From Strix aluco (lineage: Eukaryota; Chordata; Aves; Strigiformes; Strigidae): a DNA stretch of 64,000 nt. The DNA is taken from contig NC_133946.1 in assembly GCF_031877795.1 (NCBI RefSeq), positions 11,693,144 to 11,757,143 on the forward strand, read 5' to 3'. Below the pieces are notes generated by a model. It was not told the origin of the DNA and did not search any database. It worked only from the letters and a program-made list of their open reading frames with translations. The translations under genes and the position numbers were made by a program. This document shows positions 50,096 through 62,191 of the stretch, piece after piece (position 1 is the first letter of the stretch; each line of letters starts with the position of its first letter).

Positions 50096-52698
50096 CTAGT
50101 GCAGGCAAAAGAGCTCCTCGTTAGTAAAAATGTCTGAAACAGCTGCTTTCAGTGTACTTTGTACTGTCACCACCAGAAATGCTCGGTAATACTTGGAAAC
50201 AACTTGGAGCAAGGTCAGCTTCTCTCTCTAAAGTGACATGCACAAAGAAGGGCTCTGCTTTACCCATCACCTAAACATACTGATCCCAGGGCTGGCTGAC
50301 TTTATGGAGAGAAAAACTGAGGCAGGGGGATGTTACACAGCTTGCTTGGAGTCACGTTATAAACCCACAGACAACCATTCTCTCCCAGGGATATTCAACA
50401 ACAATAATGAAAATCTGTGGCAATGTTATTTCTGAAAAGTTGTTTCACTTCATCCAGACTACATGAATAGTGTTACATTTCAAAGGATTAAAATTGCTTC
50501 CACCTAAACCCCTGAATTTTGCCATCTGGGTACTTTCCTGTTGCCTTAATGAGATGGGGCTTCACTGCTGTTTCCCTAACCTGAACCACAACGTTTCTCT
50601 GGCTCTTGTAGCGGTTCTGACCTCCTGATCTGTGAAGCAGCTGCCATAAGATGTAGTTTTTCATTCTAGATATTCAGTACATGATTACAAATTTTTAAAG
50701 CATGCCCCTGTAATTCTGTGTGCAAATGGCCACAGGATTGATTTGCCCCATTTGTACTTGCAGTCACTTTAACCGCAGGCGTAAATTAGACAGTGGCTTT
50801 CACCCGCTGTGTTCCTGCTCACCTCAAGGTTTTAAAACCAAACGTTCTCAATTTTTCCTGGAAGAGGCACTTTGCTAAGGTTTACTTATGGCATATAGTT
50901 AGTTCCTGGAGTGCTTGCAACATCTCCCAGCAGAGCTTGGTGGGTTGAACTCTCACAGAAGATGCACCAGGCTGATGAATCCCCCCACCTAAAGACTTTG
51001 GGACACTTAAAATCAAAGTTATGCCTAAGAAATCCTTCACACTGACAGGGTGGAGAAGGAAGACACCTTCTGTAACCACCAGGCACCCACAGACCCAGGG
51101 CTGGGGCCAACCCTGTGCCCAGGGCAGGCAGCACTGCAAGTGCCAAGAGCAGCGTTCCCGGAGCAAAGGGGCTCTTCACCTTGGCTGCTTTCAGCCTCTT
51201 GGTTTGTCACTCCTCCTCACAACAGACTAGTTTAGAGCTGCCACTGTTCAACAATTTAGAGCTTAATGAACAGATAGTTCAGAGCTGATGGAGCATGTGG
51301 AGGGAGGTGGGGGGTAACCCAGCTGTCAGGTTAATGGATGTGGTGGAATCAGGAGCCAACTGGCCACGGTGTGTTGTCAAGCAACACTGCGTAGGGACCA
51401 GCTTAGCACAGAGTTGAGTCCTAGGGTGCTAATTACCAGCGGGTAATTCATCACTTCATACACATGCCCTTCCACACCAGCCACCCTCACCCCTTCCCCA
51501 AACAGGAATTAACTCCTCCTCAGCGTTGCACTGCTGATAAAAGCAGAGCAGCAGGGAAGGAGTGACTGAAAGCCCTGTTACCAAGGAGACCCACCTGTGT
51601 GGGCTGGGGATGGGGCGGCAGTAACTGCTCCCCCATTCCTCAACTGGCAGCAGCTGGGGGACCTGAAGCTGCAGACCCAAGAAATGAGCAATGAGAGCCC
51701 CACAGGTACCCAGGACAAAACAAGGGCAAACACTCAGCCCTGGGTTGGGGCACAGGCCTGGGGGTGTCCCCCCCAGGTTCCAGCCCCACAGCACAGTAAG
51801 GCACAGGGGGTCCTGCCCTGACACTCCTGCAGAGGAGAAGCACAAAAGCCGAGTGTCACACAGCTAGAGAGCACGGCTCAGCCTCCCGAGCTGGTGGGTG
51901 AGGAAAGCGCTCTGAGCCATTACCTTGTCCTGGAGCAAAGGGGAAGACAAAAGTGAGGGCAAGACCAAGGCTGATGCCCACATGCTCTTGGGGGTAGATG
52001 CAGAAGCAGCTGTGGGGCCTGCAGAGTTGCAGGGGGAAGGAGCTGGTCCCTGACTGGGGGCTCATCCCAGTTGCAGCATAGCCATGGTTAGCTAGACCAC
52101 AGGGCTGTCCTGCTCCCCTTTTCTGCTCTGGGGGGTTCAGCTGGAATTAATGCTTAAGAGCCCATCTGTGTCCTCCTAATGAATCACACTGAGGTGGGGC
52201 TATTCAATTTGTGCTCCATTAATTAAGAGCATCTGCAGGCTCAGGGGAGCCAGCATGTCCTCCAGGGTTTGCATTAAGCAGTCAGTGGGAAGGCCTGTGC
52301 TTTAATTTACCTCCATCCTACTCAGCTTCTGCTGAAGTGAGGAGCTGTAGCTAACACAGCCTGAGCCTTTCAACCCACAAGCAAATGGTTTTGGGAGAGC
52401 CCCCAGCTGGGGCTGTGCTGCTGCAGGGGTGAGCGCGTTCTCCTCTGCGCCGCCCCTGCTGCCGTGCTGGGGACTTCAGCAGACCCAGTGAGGTAGGAAG
52501 GGCAGGTCCTTTGCTTCAGGTGTGTTAGCTGCTCAGCAGAGCTTTGGATGACGAGAGGGATGAACAGCGGGGACCACCTCAGAGCACACTGCTGCTTCCT
52601 TTAGGGCTGAGGTGACTCTTACTGGTGGGGAGGCACATCCTACCGGTTTCCTCTTCCAAGACAAGGGTCCCCCCAAAGGGACACAGGGCCCCACTCAC
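50096..52698. other. CCDC9B intron between exons b and c
   Basis: No coding or RNA feature is supported here. Several open frames occur in GC-rich stretches near 51050-51850 but show no splice-bounded conserved peptide. Confidence 0.6.
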
Positions 52699-52773
52699 CT
52701 TCCGGCCATGCTCACTTTCTGGGCCTCTGTCACTGTCCGATCTCCGCTTCTCTGCTGTTCTCCTCTCCTCTGC
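52699..52773 (-). CDS. CCDC9B: CCDC9B coding exon b (25 residues)
   Basis: The acceptor GTGCTCTTGCAG is followed by AEERRTAEKRRSDSDRGPES then EHGRK, ending at AAG|gtgagt. It is 75 nt in phase 0. The highly charged, helix-forming sequence continues naturally from the NKEK end of exon a. The intron between them is 9.3 kb, so a small skipped exon in between cannot be fully excluded, although none was seen and the phase fits. Confidence 0.82.
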
Positions 52774-55700
52774 CTGCAAGAGCACGGACACAGGAATTAT
52801 TTCAAGGAGGTCTCCTGGCAGGGGAGTCAGTGCCTGACCCTGTGCTCATCAGGACTTGTAAGAACTGCCCAGAAAAGGTCAGCAAAAGGGCAAAGATTGG
52901 TTTCTGGGGCCCTGAATCAAACTGATGTGGAAAAAAAGAAGTCAGAAAGTAAGGGATGTATGAGAAAAGCATGAAAAAGGGATGCATTCCCACAGGTCCC
53001 TCCTCCTCCCAAACTAGAGGCAGCGAGGTGTCCTGTATGGCCCCGTTTCTCCCCAAGGCAGACCAAGTTTCAGGTACCTTTTCAGATTTGGGCCAAAGAC
53101 CCAGGTTATGGTTCAACTGTACAAGAGCTGGCAGTCCATCTCAGATGCAGGTAGAAGCCAGCATGGTAAAGCTGGGAGTGATTTTTGTCCCTGTCAAACA
53201 CGGTGCCCTTCTCTGGGGTCTGTCTCTGCTTCCTGGGTTTAGCCATGCTGCCACCAGATTGGCACTAGATTACTACCTCTGCTCTAGGGCTGATAGCCCC
53301 CTGGAGGTGAAAATTAGCCCCTCCATCTTAATGAGCTACAGACACTAAACACGAGGCACGCCGTGGGCCAGGCAGTTCTCTGCCCCTCTGTGGGACTGAT
53401 AATAGAGATGCAGCCAAGTCAGAGGCCAGGGTGGCATCACAGTGGGTCTTAGCAAAATAGTCTGCAGAGCATAAATATCTTTTAAGAAAGGCTTTCTGCC
53501 CTGGTTAGACAGTGTTGTCGGGGTGCCACCAGGAGGGCTGCTGAGCCCCTCAGGGCAGGGGGTCGGTGCTGGCCCAGGGCTCTGCCCTGGGGCGGCCGCA
53601 CGCCTGTATGAGTGGCTCCCACTCCCACCCAGGCGCTGCCACACACGTGATTTGCAGGAGGGCGACTGCCAAGTGGCACAGCATTTATCACGGTGGCCTC
53701 CCCCCGGTTTGTAACCCTACATGGCAGCCCCAGGGCTGCCTCGCACAAACGCTGCCATGAGCAGAGAGGCCCCAAGAGTGCTGTAGCCCCGCAGGCCCCC
53801 TCGTGCCCTGCTACGGGACTGGGGAGCGTGTGGGGCTGAGATTATCACGCTGCCATTTTGCACCGCCAAGCAAAACTAAAACACAAAGAGGAAAGTCACA
53901 GCACAAACTGCCGCGTCAGCCGTTCCAGAAAGCATCCATGCGGTGAGGTCCAACCCAGGCTGGAAACAGGACTTTTATTCCAGTGATTTGCCAGCCCCAG
54001 GTTTAGCCCAGCATTACGGGGCTGGCTGCGGGAAACTCGGGATACCAGTCCTGATACCTGCTGGCTCTGCCCAGCCTCCCAAGGCAACTCATCCCTGCTG
54101 CAGCCTGCCCCTGTGTGCCCAGGGGGAAGGGGCAGGGAGCGAGATGGGGGCCATCTTTTGGGGGATTTTCTGCATGTGCTGCATCTGAGGCAGGTGCAAG
54201 TGTGTCACGGACATTTCCCTCAGTGCACGACAACTTCCCAGGTCTGACTGGCATGAAGCTGGTGTAGCTCCAGGACAAGGGGAAGCTTGTGTAAACAGAT
54301 CCTTGGAAATCAGGAAGATGTTAGCTATATTGTCCTAGGATTTCTCAGCAAAGATTTGGGGAAAAAGTGCAGAGAAGTCTGTACTGAGAGAAGCCGTCCC
54401 TCACCATATCCTGACCTGTTGCAAAATGGCCAGGATATGGTGAAAGATGATAGTGGGTATTTATTTCAAAATGTTGCTGCAAAAACTTATGTAACTAAAA
54501 ATGCTCCCTCCAGGCTCTAAGTCAGCTGCTTGTGCAGCCCCATTTGCAGAACCTAGCAGCAACAGATCTAACTAGTCTCTGCAGCTCCAGACTGAGACTT
54601 TGCATTTATAGAGAGATTAAACCAGCAGAAACCTGGAAACTTTGTTTATCTGAGGAGGCTGGCTGGGGAGCAAGGTGCAGATGGATGTTTAGCCTTTAAA
54701 GCAGCTGTAAAAGAAACCATTTTAGAAAGTGTACAAAGGAGCCAGCTGCTGCAGAAAGCTGGAGCCCCTCCGTCCCTGGGGAAACCTTGTGTGGGAGGAG
54801 AGACACAAGAGAAGGAGCACTGATTGCCTCAGAAATGCCAAGGACAGCTCAGAACTGGTGGGGAAACTGAGGCAGGGAGCTGCATGGGTGTGCTTATTGT
54901 TCCATCTGAGTCTGCATATTTCTCATGCAAGCTCATGCAAAGAATGATTCGGTTTGGACCCTTGACAATGCCTGATTGTGTCCCCAAAGACGGGAACCGG
55001 AAAGCCGGAGCATCCGCACAGCCGGAGCACTGAGCCAGGGTGTGCGTAAGCTGTGGGGGGAGCAGCGTGCCTCTGCCTGTCTGCAGCCCAGCACAGTCTG
55101 ACTTCAGCCCCGGCTGCCAAGGAGCAGCGAAGAGCGAGCCTGTGCCCGGGAAACGTGGGACGGCCCGGCTGAGGGACCGGGCTGCAGCGTGGGACACCGG
55201 AGAAGATGCAACTCCTGCGCTGAGACATCACCCCGCAGGCTGCCGCGTGTTGAGCACCAGCTCTTCACGTAGCGCTCTGTCACAGGGATGCTGCACAACT
55301 CGCCATCCTTTTACACACCTCACTCAAAGCCAGGCTGCCTTTTTCCTTACTCTGCTTCTATTTTTGCTTCTCAAAGGGCACTGTGAAAACAGAGAGGACC
55401 AAAAAATCTCATTCTTTTCCACCAGGAAAGCAGGTCTGAGCAGTGCAGTGAAGAGAACATGGTTAGGTTTTCTTTCGCTCCAGCTCAGAAGGAGATTTTC
55501 ACATTTTCTCCGTGCTGCCCTAAAGCTGCTGTTAGTCTGTTATGACACACCCAGGCTGTGGGGAAGCAAAACATGTTTTTCTCCTCCTTCCTCCTCTCCG
55601 CCCCCAAAATTATGAAATATGACAATGACTTTATCATCTCATAGTTTAACTGTTCCTGCACAGCAGGGGAAGAGATGTGAGGGAACCAAAACCTAAAGTA

Positions 55701-57559
55701 GGCAGAGAAGATTATGTTTGTTTATCCTGAGATTTATGCAAGGATTTCTCAATTTCTCAGCCACAGAATGGTCCGGGGTGGGACAGCGCCTGCTCCTAAC
55801 CAGGATATGGCCCCGGGATCCCAAATGCTTCTTGCCACGGGGTTTGTCTGACATCACGACCTGCCTATACCCAGTCAGCGTTAACGTGCAGTGGTGACAA
55901 TGCTGATGCTATTATCCAGCCCTCTTAATCATTGTTTTGTACTAACAGTTCTCCTAACCAAAAGGTTTGACAGGCTTCAACATCTCTGGGCTACTTCACT
56001 GTCTTCTTATTTCAAAAATAAGTACCAGCAGATGTGTTAAATTAACCTTTTGGTACCCACTTCTCCAGGCACGTGTCGGCACCAGAACCGGCATTTCTGC
56101 TGCAGGAGGAGAGTTTTGTGAGAGCTTAGAGCTGGTTTTCCAGGGCTCAGATCCCCTGCTGGGCAGGATTTTTGAAACTAGTACATGTGAGGATTTTTTT
56201 TTCTAACTCTTTTGAAAAATCTGCCTACTAATTGTGCTGCCTGAAGGGAGGTAAAGACTTCTCAGCCCCCCTTTCTGCCTATCTTCCCCTCCCATCTGCA
56301 ATGTAAAAGCAAGTGTTTCTCCCGCCACAGGTTTGGTTCCTTTCCTATGGAAGCACCAGAGTCAAGACTCATCTGTGTAAGTCCCTGCAAGCAGCTTTAG
56401 TGTTTCTTGATTACAGATGTTTCTGATATACCATCCTGGGAAGCTCTGTTAATAAAAGGACAATTTAAAAGCCCTGAAGCCCTATCAACTGTCCATTTAA
56501 AAGATCATTTGTAACCTGCTAATTAACCATTGTGCTCCACTGGTCCCGGACTGCTGGCTTGCAGCTCTAATGTATTAATGATCCTGAAACACTGCCAGAG
56601 CATGGAGTGGCTTTTTAAGAAAACTGGTGCTAAACATTAGGCATTATCCCCAGCCTTGCTTGCAGGGAGAGCCCTGGTGCAGGCTTAGGGGCAGCCAGGC
56701 AAGGGCTGAAGAAAGGGAAGAAAGGGCCCTGATGTGGCACTTCCAAGCCAGCAGCAGTGCTGGAGGCCGTGAGGTTGCATCAGTGGAGTGATGTGCTCAG
56801 GCCGATTCATCCTGCAAGGAGACAGGACAATCTGGTCCCGCAGCCCTCTGTGCTAACAGAGTGAAAGAGGCTTTCACTGGTAGAAAAAAGTAGGCTTCAA
56901 GAGGGCAGGGTAATGTAAGGCACTGGGGCTGTTTCTGAAAAGAAAATCGTGAGAACAGCTTTTTTTTCCTTGCATTTCCTCTTTGGCAGCTTCTGCCACA
57001 GCTGTGCGCTGCCAGCTGCAATGAGGTCTTGGGCTGACAAGGTGGTGCTAGCTAGAAGCACCAAGGGTAGCAAGAATGGGAGTCTTTTTTTTTCTTTTAT
57101 TTAATTTCATCATGAATAAAAATAAGAGAAAAATGTGGGATAATGAGGATGCCCATCAAATGTTTTAATAGGATAAATGTGGCAAATGCAGAGAGGAGGA
57201 GGAGGCAAATTTGACAGTAACCAGGCTATGGGATGTTACCGAAGGGGGAGTGACAGGGGTGATCCTCTCTCCTAGGCACCACAGGCCTCCGTGGGTAGGA
57301 GAACACAAATAACCCAGAATGAGCAGGGAACCAGCTGGGGCATGAGGCGAAAAACCCCAAAGGATGGACTGTGCTGGGGTAATAAGGGAGACTGAAATCT
57401 AATCTTTGAATTGGGGGTCTCAGCTCAGGTCCTAACACACAGCTACTCAGATGACGACACTGATAACCCATCAGGCTTTCCTAGTAGCTGATCAATTTGG
57501 GAATGAATATGAAGTTTCTCGTTTGGATTAACAACTAATTAAAGGATAGAAAACAAAAA

Positions 57560-58480
57560 GTGGCAAGAAAATGCCAGTTTCCATGGTAGAAGATTAGCAG
57601 GGGTGTGCCACTGGAACATGTGCTGCGCAACATGCTCATAAATGGTCTGGAAAAGGAGCTGAATAGAGAGATGACAGTTTGCTGATGATACTAAATCATC
57701 CAGGGCAAAGAATGTAATTTGCCAGGAAAGAGCTGCAAAAGATCTCTTGACATTGAACGCCTGCATCATAAAATTACAGATGAAATTCAATATCAATAAT
57801 ACAAAATAACTCACAGGGAGAAAAATGCCCCTTCTTATATATACGCACACAGTAATGAAGCCTGAACTACGATTAACACTCAGGAATGAAATTTTGGTCT
57901 TATTGTGACTAGTTCTCTGAAAATGTTAGCTCAATTATTTAGAAAAAAAAAGGAAAGAAAATGCAAAGTTGTTAGGAGAACAGAGAACAAGCCAGAAACA
58001 TTGTTAATGTCACTGAGTACATCCACAAGAGCCCACAGCTTGAATACCACATACAGTTCTGGTCTTCTTGTATTAAAAGAATATAGTAAAAATAACAAAG
58101 GCACAAATGAGGGCAATGAGAGTGATCGAAAATATAGAGCTACTTCCTCACCAGACGTGTCTAAATAGGGTCAGCCTCTTAAGCCTGCAGAAGAGATGGC
58201 TGCGGGGAGATGTGTAACGGGTCGATAAAATTGTTTGTGCTTTGGGAAAGTGAGCAGGGGATGATCTATGCGCTGCTTCCCATGACGCAGAGACAGCAAA
58301 TGGAGTTATCAGGTAACAAGTCTGAAGGAAAAGAAGGGATGCATGTTTCAACACAGCTCGTCACTTAACTGCAGCTCCTGCCTGGAGATGTTGTGGGGGA
58401 TAAAGTTTAGATGGACTCCAAAAAAAAAAAAAAGATTAGAATACAAGCAAGAAAAAGCCAGTCATGGAGGAAGATGCTGT
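57560..58480 (+). mobile_element. decayed CR1/L3-like LINE, reverse transcriptase to 3' end
   Basis: Three pieces, in order and in different frames, match the C-terminal half of a CR1-group ORF2. At 57678-57695 it reads FADDTK, the reverse-transcriptase catalytic motif. At 58039-58080 it reads LEYHIQFWSSCIKR (consensus LEYCVQFWSP). At about 58122-58210 it reads VIENIELLPHQTCLNR then VSLLSLQKRWLRGDV, matching the region ending LFSLEKRRLRGDL. The following DNA to about 58480 resembles the 'WNSLP..VV' end. Stops and frameshifts show that it is dead. It lies in a CCDC9B intron, antisense to the gene. Confidence 0.8.
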
Positions 58481-58721
58481 TCTTGGGAGAGGAGGCCTCT
58501 AACTTGGGGGCTGGTGAGCACAGGAGGGGAGGGATGACCGTCGGCTTCCCTGGTCTGCTGCTCCTTCCCTGTCGCAGTGCTGCTGGCTGCCCTGAGAGCG
58601 TGTGGTACTGGTGCAAATGCTGCTGCACTCCCACTCCTGCTAGCACATGGCCCGCGCTGGCAGGTCCCAGCTCTGTGCCACGCTAGGCTGGCTTTGAGCA
58701 GCAGAGCCCACCGGGGCACGT

Positions 58722-58755
58722 TTCCCTGTTTACCAGCTGGTTCCCTGTTTACCAG
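58722..58755 (+). repeat. 19-bp direct tandem repeat
   Basis: TTCCCTGTTTACCAGCTGG (58722-58740) is followed immediately by TTCCCTGTTTACCAG (58741-58755). The first 15 bases of the unit are identical, so the duplication may be recent. Confidence 0.9.
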
Positions 58756-61700
58756 TTTTCCTGAAGTGATGCAGCGCTGAGCCACTCAGCCTTGCTCACG
58801 CGCTTGTCGTCACTGCAGCTCGAGTGGCAGAGGCACGCTACAACCCTGCTTACGTGGGGGGAACTGAAGGCCAGGGCTGCCAGGGTTTGTGGGTGCTCAG
58901 ATTCCCACCAGTGCTGGTGGGATTCGGCGTCCGTTTCCAAAATGAATTGCCATCCCTGTGACACACGCTGAGCTCTGCAGGCTAAAATTACTTAATGGAA
59001 GTTTTATACATTTTGGTATTACTAACTGATCTGCTCTCTGCACTGCAGTCTTCCAGCGCCTCTTGGAGAAACACATCACTCTGAGGCGCAGCATGTGAGA
59101 CAGACTTGCCAGCTTTCAGTTTTTCAAGCACTATCGCTATCAGAAAAAAGAAGTCCTAGTTTAAAACAGTAAACCTTTACGCAGCTTAGGAACAGCTGAA
59201 GTGACAGGGTGGGCCAGACCAGATCTCCCCTGACTCACCCAGCCCAAGCTGGCACGATGTGAGAGATGCCAGCATGACCTGTCACTTCAGGCCCCATCTG
59301 CTTCTGTCACTGATCCTGCGAAAAGGGTGATCAAGGGCGGCTGGAAGAAAGCGGCTTGCAGAGGTGACCGTGAAATCCAACCATTTAACTCTTGCAGCCA
59401 CATCCCTTTGTCACGTTGTAAGGTGCTTGTGTTCTGAGAGCTGGTTTTTGTCTGGCCTGTTGTAGGTGTTGTCTGAGGTTGCACAATTAAAATGTTAATA
59501 TGAAGATATTTTCATTAAGTAGGGATGGAACAGGGCCTGATTAGTCTAGGGAAATCCCTAGGAATAAGGAAATCTCAGCTCAGCTGGACTCTGAAACATA
59601 TCCAGCTGGTAATAGGTATTGGAAACTAGAGTTTCGAACGCTTCTTCTAAATTATAAGAGGAATCCAAAGAACCACAACAAATACTCCCACAAAAGCCCA
59701 TTTTATGATAAGCTCATTAGCACGGTGTTCCGGTGCCGCCATTTCCCAGCCGTGGGAGGTGTGCTCGGTGGAAGGCCTGTGCTTGCTCCCTGCCTCCCGT
59801 GCCAGCTGGCAGAGCGCGTGGTCCCTGAAAGCACTCTGCCCCCAGGGAGCAGTGAGGTCCCCTTCTGCTCCTTCTGAGCTTGCAAGAGCCTGGGGGAGGC
59901 ACGCTTCAAAGCTCAGCAACAGAAAGCAGGGGACAATTTTTCTGTGCCAGCAAGAAGCATGATGCCATTGCTAAATGGGTCTTGCCAGCAACATTAGTCC
60001 AAGATTGCTGTTGAGCCAGACGGTCTGTCCAGCCAGAAGACCAGGTGATCAAGCAAAACTAATCTTTCTTTTCAGTCTTAAGTAATGCTGAGGGCAGATA
60101 CTGCTCCTTGGTGGTGTTATTCGATCACTAGAGTTATATGACGCCTCTGTGGCTTTCCTGCGCTCCTGACAGACCCTTCTCTTGTTCAGCCATGGCGTGA
60201 AAGCACCAAAGGGCTCTGCACAACCCTTCTCCCTGTGGACGGCCTCCCTCTCGCCTCCTTCACAGCCCGCTGGTGCTAGAACAGTGCCCGAGCTTCAGGC
60301 CTACCCTCTGCCAACGGAGCGGCTGGCTTTAGATTAAGGGGGAAAAAAATGGAAGATTTAAATGAACTTTGGTATCTGAAGAGGAGCAGCATAGAGTTGT
60401 TTGCATTCCTGGGGATTATCAGGATTACCTTCTCACCCAAGATGTGTGAAGGAGACCACTGTGGCTATGTACAGTCAAGGAAAGGAGCGATTGTGGAGTT
60501 TTGTGAGCTCCTTGCACCGCTATATGGAGGTAATTGCATTCATTGGGAATTAAGTTAAATGAATGGTAGCATAGTGGGAGCTGAAAGTAGCAGGAGCACA
60601 ACCCAAAACACCAACCTCTGCTGAATCACCAGAATCAAATCTCTCAGGCATTAGGGACTTCACACCCTCTTTGCCAGCCTGCGGTTCAAAGCATCGGCTC
60701 TTCAGTGGTTCATGTAAGAAGATGTGGGCAGACGTGGCTTTGAGCCAGTGCAGCTGCAGGCCTGCTCTCATCAACACTCTGAATCGAATTGCTTTGGGGC
60801 CCGTATGAGCAAGGCAGCACCAAAACCACGTACGCGGACCCTCAGCCTCAAATTTCACGTTCCGTAATGAAAGCATAAGAGAGGTGACCTCTTCCAGGGC
60901 TGTCCATACACTTAAAACAGGGCTTGGGCTCTGAAGCCAAAATCTAGGCACTCCTCCTGCTGCTCTCTCCTAGCACAGCGCCAGCCTTGCTGACCTCAGA
61001 GACAAGTATTTAAACAAGCCTGTCAAGAGCATAAGTGGAGACGCTTGCCCGGCACCTCACAGAATGACATCTGACAGCCTCAAGGCCAGCTACAGCCCAG
61101 GCACGGTCATGTCACCCTCCTCATGTCTAGGTGTGTTCATGAGGCCTCGACTGAAATGGGTGACATCTGCCACGTGAACCTCTGGCAAACAGACGCTCAA
61201 TCAGGCAGCCTCTGTAGGTTTGTGGCATTCAAAAAACTGTTTGGTAGCCAAGAGAAAGGGGCACATGGGCTTTCAGAGGCTAAGCGAACTCTGGGGAGGA
61301 GGAGAAGCTGAAGATTAACGTGGGCAGCTAGGAGACAGTTGGCTGCTGTCCCAGAGAGGGTGCTGCACAGGTCTCCCAGCGTTCCTGGGTGTGTTTGGCA
61401 ACTACACTAAGTGTTGTTTTCCTTCATAGTCTTTGCTGACCCTGTTTGCTGCAGGCATTCTTACTTATCTGTGCAAACTCTCAAATAGGAAAATATCACA
61501 TGCCTCGGTGTGTGTAAAGAGGAAGGTATTTGCAAAGAAGTATTTGAAATATGTTTCAAAGATTAACAAAGTTCAGCCAGCTCACCCAGTAGGTTGTGGC
61601 CAGGCACAGCAGGACTTGGGTTCAAAGCAGATATTGCCCAGCTCTGTTAACTTTTAAGTCGTGCAGTGAGTCAAGAGGACAGTGCTCCTGACCCAATCTG

Positions 61701-62041
61701 GTGTATGGCCCCAAAAAGAAGTTGGTAAGAGACAGGAGGTGAGATTCATGCCCCAAATCTGGCAGTGCTTTCACCAATCCTCCCAAAACAGCATCCAGTG
61801 TTTCTTATGGACCCAGTATGTTTGAGAGCCTGCTAGCTCTAGCTAGGATCACAGAGAGGGAAGGACTGTAGCCTTTCCTCTTTCACAGTGATGGAAGCCG
61901 GAGAGTTTTATGGTGATAAGCTCCAGACTATCACTATATAGTGTCTCCCAGTGTCCTGGTGCTGGGCTAGCTCCTGCTCTGTCTCCAGGCCAGCACAATG
62001 AGCGGGTGCCGCTGCAGTCCAGTCATTCGCAACGCGCTTAC

Positions 62042-62191
62042 CTTTTCCTTGTTGTCCATGGTGATGGCAATCTGCATCCTTCTCCCCCGGCGGAAAGCCA
62101 CCAAGTGGTCTGTCTCTTCTTCGCTCAGGTCTGGCACTCTGCCTGGGCCAGGGAAGCACTCAGCGCGTTTCTCACTGACGATCCGCTTGCC
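62042..62191 (-). CDS. CCDC9B: CCDC9B coding exon a (50 residues, conserved core)
   Basis: The acceptor CCTTTCCAG precedes GKRIVSEKRAECFPGPG, then RVPDLSEEETDHLVAFRRG, then RRMQIAITMDNKEK, and the exon ends at AAG|gtaagc. It is 150 nt in phase 0. The FRRGRRMQIAITMDNKEK stretch is among the most conserved in the family. On the opposite strand two ORFs of 76-99 codons are shadows. Confidence 0.93.

Larger units (their letters stand above)
52774..62041. other. CCDC9B intron between exons a and b
   Basis: This 9.3 kb intron holds a GC-rich patch near 54990-55260, the LINE fragment at about 57560-58480 on the plus strand, a 13-base A run near 58420 and a 19-bp tandem repeat at 58722-58755. No additional family exon was recognised. 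Confidence 0.55.
40478..62191 (-). other. CCDC9B: CCDC9B gene (3' eight coding exons; N-terminal exons beyond the right edge)
   Basis: Eight minus-strand exons (62042-62191, 52699-52773, 49911-50095, 48502-48563, 47937-47990, 47392-47497, 41611-41668, 40478-41254) join with matching phases into one 1,467-nt frame ending in TAG. The conserved core agrees with the CCDC9/CCDC9B family as I recall it: the GRRMQIAITMDNKEK exon, and the GRERSEYIRWKRERDQIDLE exon. The order PLCB2(-), INAFM2(+), CCDC9B(-) is that of human 15q15.1, which favours CCDC9B over CCDC9. CCDC9 has been reported to bind RNA and associate with exon-junction complexes; CCDC9B is largely uncharacterised. The N-terminal coiled coil is missing because the window ends in the preceding intron. 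Confidence 0.9.
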
